64,000 bases of DNA, taken from Diplonema papillatum. Its lineage: Eukaryota > Euglenozoa > Diplonemea > Diplonemida > Diplonemidae. Shown here piece after piece: positions 53,737 through 62,735 of the stretch (its first letter is position 1; each line of letters starts with the position of its first letter). The stretch lies in assembly GCA_030068145.1 (NCBI GenBank), contig JAPJBO010000479.1, positions 62,001 to 126,000 on the forward strand, in the 5' to 3' direction. The notes under the pieces are model-generated. The model saw only the letters and a program-made list of their open reading frames with translations. It ran no database searches and had not been told where the DNA came from. The position numbers and the translations under genes were made by a program.

Positions 53737-54392
53737 AGAGGCCCTGGGACTGCTAAGGCGTGACTCTGTACCTCCCAAGGAGCCACCCCGAATCTAGCCT
53801 GGCCCACCTGACGGTGGAGGCCCCACAGCCCCACGGTTCAGTGCGCCCTCTACTAGCGTCGAAGGGAACGCTCAGTGCTGTGGTTTCCCCTTCGCGTGCG
53901 TGGGAACTGTCGACAAGAAGCAAGTGACCGCGCCGTCTAGGTAGGTGACCTTCAACGGCAGGTCCGGCGAGATGGAGACGGCCCCCGGCGGGCAGACAGG
54001 CAGCTTGTGCGGGTACTCGGACGGCGGCGAGCAGTGGACGAGCATCTGCGCGTCGACGGTTTGCGGCGCGACGTCCTTCGGCGGGGTCCCGGGGGTGGAC
54101 AGGAACGTGGCGCACGTCGCCTGGGCGCAGCGGGTGAGCAGCACCATCTCGCCGTCCTTCGCCGTCACTTCGACGTTGCCGGACACGGCGGCCCGAACCG
54201 GGGGCAGTCGGTGACCATCCCGACAGCCTCATACTGCCTTCAGGATTGTTGGATGGCCACAAATGCCCTTAACCTCGCTGTCGAGCTCTTTCACAGGCGC
54301 TTTCAGCGTCAGCCTGACAGTTTCGGACGGCAGAGCCGACTCGAGAACCGTGCAGAGGGCCTTGTAGCCGCACATACAGGCGGGAGAGCCCT
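53737..54392 (-). pseudogene. decayed tandem duplicate of the Hus1-like gene 3' half
   Basis: Parallels 54393-55045, including the 3' untranslated stretch (GAGCCACCCCGAATCTAGC, GTGGAGGCCCCACAGCCCC). The segment equivalent to SGNVEVTAKDGEMVLLTRC through KVTYLDGAVTCFLSTVPT is still open and nearly identical (53872-54186). Upstream of it, internal deletions remove parts equivalent to VNDYPRLLLR, SNFPEGPPVWRQ and the region between MRHLWP and KELDIEI, shifting the frame. Confidence 0.8.
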
Positions 54393-54479
54393 GCTAAGGG
54401 AGCCACCCCGAATCTAGCGTGTGTGTGACGGTGGAGGCCCCACAGCCCCACGGTTCAGTGCGCACTCTACTAGGAACGC

Positions 54480-55174
54480 TCAGTGCTGTGATTTTCCCTT
54501 CGCGTGCGTGGGAACCGTCGACAAGAAGCAAGTGACCGCGCCGTCTAGGTAGGTGACCTTCAACGGCAGGTCCGGCGAGATGGAGACGGCCACCGGCGGG
54601 CAGACAGGCAGCTTGTGCGGGTACTCGGACGGCGGCGCGCAGCGGACGAGCATCTGCGCGTAGACGGTTTGCGGCGCGACGTCCTTCGGCGGGGTCCCGG
54701 GGGTGGACAGGAACGTGGCGCACGTCGCCTGGGCGCAGCGGGTGAGCAGCACCATCTCTCCGTCCTTCGCCGTCACTTCGACGTTGCCGGACACGGCGGC
54801 CAACCGCAACAGGAGCCGGGGGTAGTCGTTGACGATCCCGACAGCCTCATACTGCCGCCAGACCGGCGGGCCCTCCGGGAAGTTGGATGGCCACAAATGC
54901 CTCATGGGAACCGCGAAGCGGGTCGTGTCGGTGCCTTGAATCTCGATATCCAGCTCCTTTACGGGCGCCTTCAGCGTCAGCCTGACAGTTTCGGACGGCA
55001 GCGTCGATTCGAGCACCGAGCAGAGGGCCTTGTAGCCGTCGGTCTGCAGGCAAATTTCCTTCTTCCCTTCGACTTCCAGGGTATCAGACAGCTCGTACGC
55101 CGAAAAAAACTCCTTGTCGATTCGCACTCGCTTGATGAAGCGCGCCTCAGCTTCCGCCAAGTGAACGCCGTTCT
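54480..55174 (-). CDS. Hus1-like 9-1-1 checkpoint clamp subunit, last exon
   Basis: Encodes about 231 residues beginning after a CCTCACACAG acceptor near 55175. Order of features fits Hus1: NGVHL, KRVRIDKEFFSAYEL, KEICLQTDGYKALCSVLES, VRLTLKAPVKELDIEI, a VPMRHLW block, YPRLLLRLAAVSGNVEVTAK, DGEMVLLTRC and a final strand pair VSISPDLPLKVTYLDGAVTC. In known Hus1 proteins the equivalent of the first motif lies near residue 50, so an upstream exon of about 45-50 codons should exist; I could not find it in 55.2-56.5 kb with confidence. Predicted role, from the family: with Rad9 and Rad1 it forms the DNA-damage clamp in the nucleus. PCNA-fold membership looks good; Hus1 rather than Rad1 is less certain. 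A decayed copy lies directly 3'. Confidence 0.6.
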
Positions 55175-56236
55175 CTGTGTGAGGAGGAATGGTGGCACTT
55201 TCGTAGGGTGGCAAAAAAGCGCATAAGAGACCGGGGTTTCTGACACTTTTGCGTGGAATGGGGGTGAAACGAATATAGTGGGCGATAAAGCGAGGAGACA
55301 AAACGCTCTCCTCATCGCCCCCGTTCGCTGCTTCGTTCTTGCTGCTGCGTGATGCTCAATTGAGTTGGTGATGCAAAACAAACGTGAGACCTCCAAAGCC
55401 ACAATTGTCATTGTGTCCGCCACGAACGGGCAAGCGAGGAGTGAGGCTACGATGTTTTCTCGGGTTACTGGGTGCCGTCCGGCGGACAGCTGGCAGACCC
55501 CTACACGCGGGGGACCTCGTTGACTCGGTTCCCGGCGCAACTTCCGCTCCCGCGGTCACGTGCCACACCCTTTGACTTGTTTTTGATGTGTGTCCCCTGG
55601 TGACTTTAAACCCCTAAATCTTAGGTCTTTCTAGTGAGCTTACTCTCTACACAATGAACAACTATTATTATCCGATTTGTCGAATACTAAAAATAGTTCC
55701 GGGTAGCCGAACAGTAGCAGAGGATCAAATAGTGCCTACTAGTGGTAGTGTTTTTAGGCAACCAGACTTGTGTCAAATAACTGTTATTATTCGAACCCAA
55801 GGGATTGTCCTGCACCCTGACTGGGTGCCGTCTGGCGGATAGCTGGCGGACCCCTACACACGGGGGGCCTCGTTGTTTCGGTTCCCGGCGCAACTTTCGC
55901 TCCCGCGGTCACGTGCCACACCCTTTGATTTGTGTTGGATGTGTTCTCGGGAAAGGTCGGCGCGGTAGCGAACACATACAGGTGGGTTGTGGCATAGTGC
56001 GTTGCTCAGGGTAGTCGAAGGCCTGACAATCACACTAATGCAACAAACAAAATTTACTACAGGTGGGCGGGAGAGGCCCTGGGACTGCTAAGGAGTGACT
56101 AACTCTTCCCTGGGAGAGCCACCCCGGAACTAGCCTACCTGGCGGTGGGGGCCCACACTCTTTGGACTCGTTCTGAGGTGTTCGATTTCAAGCCTGATTC
56201 TGACAGTGACTTGCGGCATCGGGCGGGTACTTTACC
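55175..56236. other. intron or 5' flank of Hus1-like gene with local duplicates
   Basis: A 110-bp block (CTGGGTGCCGTCCGGCGGAC, CCTACACGCGGGGG, GGCGCAACTTCCGCTCCCGC, GGTCACGTGCCACACCC) at 55468-55575 is duplicated at 55822-55930. At 56060-56165 there is a third copy of the Hus1-gene 3' stretch (GGGAGAGGCCCTGGGACTGC, GAGCCACCCCGGAACTAGCC). No first exon could be fixed. Confidence 0.55.
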
Positions 56237-56366
56237 TTGGCATCAACCGTGCCAACTGTCTTCTTTGCGGGCACACCTCGAATGATGATCGCAGTGGTTA
56301 GCAGCATCGGTTTCATCTTCAGCCGTTCGACGACTTGACTTCCTGTGAACGTCGCCGACCATAGCT
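56237..56366 (-). CDS. candidate exon, unknown protein
   Basis: A minus-strand open stretch begins MAEDRQQLWSATFTGSQVVE and continues RLKMKPMLLTTAIIIRGVP, AKKTVGTVDAK, ending at a good donor AAG/GTAAAG at 56236. Composition is coding-like. It could be the first exon of the Hus1-like gene, but the phase (0) does not match its acceptor (phase 1) and similarity to Hus1 N-termini is not convincing. Confidence 0.3.
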
Positions 56367-56581
56367 GCTGCCTATCTTCTGCCATTTTCCCCCCCGTTTT
56401 CTGGTGTTTGGTGATTTCAATCTCAACAGCAACAGAAAGTGTCGGACTAGCCCATCCGAAGCCACGCTTTCTTTCAGGAACCAATCCAGGAGCACACGAT
56501 CGCGTAGCCCTCGTCGGAGGCTGGTGCTTTCCGAGTGCCAGAGTGAAGGGTCACAATCCTGCGTACGGTTCCCGTTCCCTT

Positions 56582-56675
56582 ACACGGTGGAGTCCAGCCT
56601 CAGAAGCTCGAGTTAAAAAAGCGGGTGGCGTACCCGCTTTTTGGTGTGGATTTACACGCGTTTTGGTAGAACCCG
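56582..56675. repeat. F2 element, left end and interior
   Basis: CACGGTGGAGTCCAGCCTCA, GAAGCTCGAGTTAAAAAAGC, GGGTGGCGTACCCGC and GATTTACACGCGTTTTGG; the right end is missing. Confidence 0.8.
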
Positions 56676-56742
56676 GCCAAAAAGAAAAAAAGCAGCTGTG
56701 GCTCCCTGGGGGCTCATAGAGGGGTCTTTGCTCCTCGTCTCT

Positions 56743-57254
56743 TTTTAGAGTTAAAGTTCGCTTGAAATTCCGGGGTTTTAGGGTCTCCGTGTGACCGTTC
56801 ATGAATGGGTTCTCTTAGAGCAAGAAAGGGCTATGTGGTTACGGGTTGTATATTTAGTGCACGCTTTCGTTATGGGTTATGGCTAGCCATGTCCGGGACT
56901 GTTTGTGACCGACACCAAGTACTTTCCTTCGTGGAGTGTAGCCTTGGGCCCCCCACGTTCTACAAGTTGAGCAGGGGTTGCCTTGTAGCCCGTACCGGTC
57001 TGTTGTCCGCGTTTATATGTATTTTCTCGCAGTGTGGTGCTTGGATTTCGCGGCACTTGCGGTGCTTCATGTGGTGCGGGTTGCTTCCGTCCTAAGATAA
57101 GGTTTTTTTTGGGTAGATTGCAGGGTAAAACTGTTCGTTGCTCGCCACAGTTAAGGCACTCTGGGCACACTGGGTACCCGTGGTTAGTGAGGTTATTCGT
57201 CTGATGGAGTCGTCGTTGCTGTGCGTTGTTTACAGTGCTTCTTTTTGCACCAGG
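56743..57254 (-). mobile_element. 5'-truncated second copy of the Penelope-like element
   Basis: Matches 27818-28333 with few differences: it contains the last roughly 60 bp of the ORF and the whole 3' region, then homology stops abruptly at TTTGCACCAGGG. It has one instead of two TTCTCGCAGTGTGGTGCTTG units, an extra GAAAGGGCTATGT insert and an extra CTCTGGGCACA, so neither copy derives from the other by simple deletion. The abrupt 5' end is typical of target-primed reverse transcription. Confidence 0.85.
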
Positions 57255-58485
57255 GTCCATTTTTATGTGTATCCCTACAATATCAGTCTGCGTATCTTTT
57301 TGGTCCTTCGTATTCTTATTTGCGCGGGGTGGCAGCTTCAACCGCCGCCACCTCATTCCTCTTTGTGTTGTTGACACCTAGTGTCCGCCGTCGCCCCTTG
57401 TAGCACATCCGCTTTTCGGGTGTGGATTTTCCCGCGTTTTGGTTGTAGCACACCCTCTTCTCGGGAGTGAATCGGGCACACCCCTTTTACTCGAGCTTCT
57501 GAGGTTGGACCTCAGTTAGGGACGCTGGTCAGCCAAGCTCATCGCACAGTCTGAACGGAGAAGAAACCCTCATTGAAGACGGCACATGAATTGCTGCGAT
57601 GAAGCAGGAGACATGCCGCTGGAGAAAGCTAAACAAGAGGCGCTTTGCAAGGATTTCGCAGCGAAAAGCACTTCACCAATACAGAAGCTGCCGGGTGGTC
57701 CGTTTCGCGAAGGGACGTACTTGTACACGCCAGGGGGCGCAGGAGTACCACACTACCACTGGGTTTCTTGCTTTTCGTTTTGTTTTTCTTTTTGCTTCCT
57801 TTATTTTTGGTTCCTTGCTGGTTTCCCCGGAATCGGGACTTCGCGGCGCAAACCCAACGCGATAGAATGATGCTCTGTTTGAATTCCTGGACCCGAAAGC
57901 GAACAAACAAAAAGATCTCTGAATTGTCGTGTAGGGGTAGACCCGCATGACCTCACGTCCGTTCAACACGTGGTTCGGTAGTTACACACTTGGGATCCCT
58001 TCGGTTCTTTGTCTGGCAGTTATTGTCGAGCATTTCCTTCCAAGCTGGCGCTTATGTAAAAATACTCGACGTAGCTGCTTTGATTCCAGCTGGATTCTGC
58101 CAAATATGGTCAGAATTGAGTGCATTATTTGAGTGCCTTTCTTGCAAGACGCCGTGCTTGTGTGAGTGGCACTTTCGGTGCAGACATCTTCTGTTTTTTT
58201 TCCGTTCCTTCTGTTCTTCTATTCTTGAAGGTAATACCTACAAGTCTTGTGGCATTGCCAGATTCGACTGACCCCGACGGTATGTTCTGGGCAAGCTTTC
58301 CGTTCCTGTTTCGGAGGGCCTGCACAACCTGTGGAAAACACAGTAAGGTCTTCAGTCCATTATGGACGTGCGCCAGGCGAGAACCCATCGCATACCGCAG
58401 CAAATTCGTTAAAAAGAGCAGCAGCGCAGCTTTCGCGTATCTTTGTCCGCGACTTTGTGGACAACCAGCACGCATGTCGTCCTCG
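57255..58485. other. spacer with F2 and F7 pieces
   Basis: 57405-57512 is a right-hand F2 part (TTTTGGTTGTAGCACACCC, TTTTACTCGAGCTTCTGAGG). 57935-58060 is F7 (next entry). A plus-strand frame at 57586-57770 encodes a coding-like stretch, KLPGGPFREGTYLYTPGGAG, but no family or splice partner is visible. Confidence 0.45.
57935..58060 (+). repeat. dispersed repeat family F7
   Basis: GGGGTAGACCCGCATGACCT, CGTTCAACACGTGGTTCGG, GATCCCTTCGGTTCTTTGTC and CATTTCCTTCCAAGC match 26050-26175 closely. Confidence 0.85.
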
Positions 58486-59099
58486 GGGAGCCCGTTGACG
58501 CCACGTACAAGGTACCACGAACCCCATGTATAAGGAGAAGCGTCAGCGGGCTTGTTGCTAAAACACGGCAACAGAGAGCGAGGACTGGGAGCCCGTTGAC
58601 GCCACGTACAAGGTACCACGAACCCCGTGTATAAGGAGAAGCGTCAGCGGGCTTGTTGCTAAAACACGGCAACAGAGAGCGAGGACTGGGAGCCCGTTGA
58701 CGCCACGTACAAGGTACCACGAACCCCATGTATAAGGAGAAGCGTCAGCGGGCTTGTTGCTAAAACACGGCAACAGAGAGCGAGGACTGGGAGCCCGTTG
58801 ACGCCACGTACAAGGTACCACGAACCCCGTGTATAAGGAGAAGCGTCAGCGGGCTTGTTGCTAAAACACGGCAACAGAGAGCGAGGACTGGGAGCCCGTT
58901 GACGCCACGTACAAGGTACCACGAACCCCATGTATAAGGAGAAGCGTCAGCGGGCTTGTTGCTAAAACACGGCAACAGAGAGCGAGGACTGGGAGCCCGT
59001 TGACGCCACGTACAAGGTACCACGAACCCCATGTATAAGGAGAAGCGTAGCGGGCTTGTTGCTAAAACACGGCAACAGAGAGCGAGGACTGGGAGCCCG
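58486..59099. repeat. 101-bp tandem array, six units
   Basis: The unit starts GGGAGCCCGTTGACGCCACG and includes CAAGGTACCACGAACCCC, AAGGAGAAGCGTCAGCGGGC and ACACGGCAACAGAGAGCGAG. One site reads CCATG, CCGTG, CCATG, CCGTG, CCATG, CCATG across the six units, suggesting expansion as a 202-bp dimer. The last unit has a one-base deletion (GCGTAGCGGG). Long frames through the array are satellite by-products. Confidence 0.96.
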
Positions 59100-60179
59100 G
59101 ACGCTTCTTTTTCCGCGGACCCGTCGGGCAGCCATCCGTTAGTACCGTTTTTAGTGTGTAAGTTCGCTTCGGGATCCGGGGTCGACCAATGTCGTAAAGG
59201 CTACGTGTGCTTGTGTGTGTGCCTTTGTTGCCTATTGCCGACTGTCCGACATCTTTTTACAGCGTACTCTCATTTCGTATGTGTCTTGTTGTTTCCGGGT
59301 TTCTTGCGACCGACTTTTTGTGTTCCCGTCGCCGTTGTGATCCCGAGGGACGATCGGTTTGGTGCATTGCGACCTTTCTGTCTGATTTCGTGGTTTGAAA
59401 GCCACGGGCCGAGTGCCAGATTCGGACCACGGTCCGGATCTGGCAATGATAGCTAATCCCTGGGGGAAGTTCCCGACCGCGGGTCAGGGTTCCTCTTCCG
59501 CGCAAGAATGAGCCGGTCCACCCTCCAGCTGGTAGACTGTGATAGACTACACCCCGGACTCCCACTCCGGATTGCGGGAGTGGTTTATGCGGTCGTTTGT
59601 GCGGTCGGCCTCACTCCCTCAATGCGGGGGTGGGATCCCCCTCAGTGCGGGAGTGGCACTCCCTCAATGCGGGAGTGGCACTCCCGCAATGCGGAGTGGG
59701 CACTCCCGCACTTTTTCACCCTCATTGACTTCGTATATGGCTGCCGAAGTCCGGGGTGCATAATTGTTGAGGTAGGAATGCAGAATATCTGTAGCGATAG
59801 CCTGCATTAGTCACTAGGTGACTACCTCTTCGATCGTACCCGGGGTCGTCATTTCTCGTCTTCGCTTTGCCGGCGCCGACAATAATTGCCTGTGATAGCC
59901 TGATGGCCTGCGCTTGCCTGTGATAGACTGCTGATAGACTGTCATAAGATAGCAGCAGGCAGTTCAACGCACTTCCAGGAAATAGGTGGACTGGCTCAAA
60001 GAAGAATGGACGTGGCGAATATGATTGGGACCATTTTTCCGGGGTTGGCGCTTCTTTCCGTGCCGCGAAAGTCCTGTCCCACTGATCCACTCAGGGAGAG
60101 GGCTTTTCAGGGTGAAAGGTTGTCGTTGTTTAATGTACGGGGTATTCTTCTGGCTGCATCGAGCGTAGTGGGCCCGATG
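59100..60179. other. spacer with Penelope-like tail and palindromic repeat
   Basis: At 59146-59180 a diverged tail (TTTTTAGTGTGTAAGTTCGC, TTCGGGATCCGGGGTC) resembles the Penelope-like 3' end. 59550-59745 holds five to six GCGGGAGTGGCACTCCC-type palindromes related to 12710-12870. 59885-59960 has CTGTGATAGACTGCTGATAG words. No gene seen. Confidence 0.5.
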
Positions 60180-60410
60180 GTCTGGGCCAGTGGTTGTAGG
60201 GAGATTGAAAGAACGTGCTTAGAATGGATATGTGCTCAACACCGCACTGGTCCTGTCTGCGCCGTATTTCGGTCCTTGAAGCCACGGACACGTAAGGCCG
60301 GACCATCATCAGCGCGGAACCTGAGTGTCTGCAGAGAGGACAGCGGCGTGAGTCTGGTTTGTCAGGCGGCTGTTCGTAGCTCGTCACAGCCAGGGACCAC
60401 CCAGTGGTCG
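60180..60410 (+). repeat. dispersed repeat family F1, best-preserved copy
   Basis: Complete: GGAGATTGAAAGAACGTGCT, TAGAATGGATATGTGCTCAA, CACCGCACTGGTCCTGTCTG, CCACGGACACGTAAGGCCGG, ATCATCAGCGCGGAACCTGA, GTCTGCAGAGAGGACAGCGG, GTCAGGCGGCTGTTCGTAGC and TCGTCACAGCCAGGGACCAC. No ORF or polymerase III boxes that I can identify. Confidence 0.88.
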
Positions 60411-62089
60411 TAGGGGGGCGGGAAGCTGGAGATTTCCGGCACCGAAAAGCCCGGACCTTTAGAAAGATGACTGCATTTTAACGCGGGAGACAAAGTTGAG
60501 GTGTCACACTCGGGAATCACGAAAAAGGGGGTCACAGTTGTCGGCTTGATGCCGAGTCTATTTTTAGAGTGAAAGTTCGCTTTTTTGAACCTCATTTTGA
60601 CCGCTGCAATCAAGACGTCACCAAACAGTCAGCTTTGGCTGCAGGCGCGCATGGTTGCTGGGGAAATGCGCCCTCCCGCGAAAGAAATGCGTAGTTTTGT
60701 TGTTGAAAATCAGACAAAAGACAAAGAAAAGCCAGAAAACCCGCACCGAGCGGGTAGGAGAAAGGGGAAACTAGAGTATTCCTTGACCGCGCAACCCTGA
60801 GCCCAAATCCTAGACGTGATTGCAGGTGGCAAATTAGCAAATGATCATGATCAGAAGGTCCTACTTGGGCGGTTCAGTTTCCTCGCGCATTGCACGTGGC
60901 TAAAAAAGAAAACACGATATGCACGATGCACGATGCAGTACCCACCCACAGCTTCGCAGCCGTGACAAGGGAGAAACTCAGTTCGTGATTCACGAACCGA
61001 GCGCGCCTGTTTCCGATCGGGAGATGGGTACCGGTAGGAATTACGAAAGAAGCGCCAGCGATGCCTCGCGGTCTGGCGAAGCCATGCCCGCGTCGTCTCG
61101 GGCTAGCCAATGACCAGTGCTGGGTTTTACTACGCATGCTGAAGATGGTACTGTACAGGAACGGATGACAGGTACGTTTTACTTGTCTGTTCAGGTGAGA
61201 ACACAATCCACCACCGGTGTGCGGTGTATGTAACGAGACTGCTTGGTTTGGGTAGTCCGCGGAAAGGGCCCGCAACCCAGGGCCACCCGTGCCACGCCAG
61301 CATGGGCTTCGTGGCTAGACGGGTGACGGGGTGCTGCGAGCTTCATCATCCCACTACAGTTAGCTGTTTTCGGTCAGGGGGTCGTTCATAAATCGCCGGC
61401 CCACCCACGATACAGGCAACTGGAGGGACGGGTTGTGTCGTGCGGAGCAGAAAAAGATCAAACCCCCGGCTACGGAGGCACGACGGGCATTTTCTTCCAG
61501 ACAAGTGGCGAAGCTAGGCTTTCGACGGGAGGGACACCAAGCAACGACACACGGAAGAACTGAAGGAAAAGGACAGACCCGCGCAGCAGGGCTCGGACGC
61601 TTCACACTCCTCGAAGTGGGGATTCCATGGTTTAAGGCATCATGACACAAAATTGAACGCAATGCCGAAGCCTAGTTGGAAGAGACGTCCGCACGTGTTC
61701 AAGGAAAAGGACAAGCACACTCAGCCCAGTACACGTGACCCGTACGATCATGAGATAGAAGAAAACGAACGCACTACCAAGGTTGTTTGTACATGCCGAT
61801 TGATCGTTTTCCCACTTGTACTTGACCTGTTTCATTTCTAGAGTGAAAGTTCGCTTGAAACTCCGGGGGGTTAAAGTCTCCGTGTCGTCAGTATGGGTTG
61901 ATGTCCTTTGTGCTCTGGGTGTCGTAAGAGTGGTGTTGTGGTGGAGTTTTGGGCCAGGACTTCCGATCAACCGCCACAACACGATGTCCCCCTTTTTCGC
62001 CTTTACCGGTACAATGCATTCAAGGGCAACTCACAAGATTGTTGGTAGTGTCGCTCGTCTTCAAGGAAAAGGACAGAACTCGCGCATCA
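60411..62089. other. spacer with two Penelope-like tail fragments
   Basis: TTTTTAGAGTGAAAGTTCGC occurs at about 60560, and GAGTGAAAGTTCGCTTGAAA followed by CTCCGGGG at about 61838-61875. 61795-62045 otherwise matches the block at 42225-42390 (TTGATCGTTTTCCCACTTGT, AAGGGCAACTCACAAGATTG). No gene seen. Confidence 0.5.
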
Positions 62090-62660
62090 CACGCACATGT
62101 GTACACAACTGCGACGAGGAGCGTATTCCATGGCGCAAGGCATCCTTCAGGGAGGCTGCTTCAAGGAGAAATTGAGCGCATGGCACACAAAAGCCAGGAC
62201 TCAGACTCATCAGTACGCGGCCACGCATCGTGTAAGGCATCATGAAGTAGCCGAGTCCGATGGAGAGGCGAGCAATGCCTTTTTTGAAGACCCCCAAGCA
62301 GCACAGCGTCGCGCACAGGCCCGTCAAGACGGCGAGGAAGCAGACCGTCCACGTGATGTAGTTGTACACGGCGGCGCGCCCGACGAGAACCGAGTAGAGC
62401 ACGAAATCCCCAGCTTGTAGGACTGTACACCAAGCCGGGGATGGCTTCGTCCCGCCTTTGGGACTCCAGCGCTCTGAGGGGACCCTTCGGCGAAAGGACC
62501 GCGAAAACGTCGTAAAGCGCGACTGCGGCTCATCAGTACGCGGGTGCCAAAGCAGCTTTTTGCTGGGCATCACATGTAGATCGTATTCCATCGTGTAAGG
62601 ATACCATCCTTCAGGAAGGCAGGAATTGAGCGCACGGCACATAAGCCAGGACTCAGACTC
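62090..62660 (-). pseudogene. decayed duplicate of the presenilin 3' half
   Basis: Counterparts of GDFVFYSVLVGRAAVYNYIT, WTVCFLAVLTGLCATLCCLG, VFKK, SIGLG and LMMPYTM are present at high identity. The PALP motif is lost (KKGIARLSIGLG), sequence between SIGLG and LMMPYT is deleted, and the part upstream of the second catalytic Asp is frame-shifted. Shorter pieces of the gene end, with GCATCACATGTAGAT, repeat at 62090-62130, 62545-62600 and 62725-62765, so several small duplications built this block. Confidence 0.85.
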
Positions 62661-62735
62661 ATCACATGATGGGGTGCTCAGCCGCTCAGACGTGATGGAA
62701 ACTACAGTGGCGCAAAAGCAGCTTTTTGCCGGGCA

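Noticed and set aside
57586-57870. Plus-strand frame with KLPGGPFREGTYLYTPGG
   Set aside because: The middle is coding-like, but the rest is a phenylalanine-rich translation of a T-rich tract; no splice partner or family.
58125-59032. A series of overlapping minus-strand frames with VPCTWRQRAPSPRSLLPC
   Set aside because: Products of the 101-bp array in shifting frames; no start context or domain.
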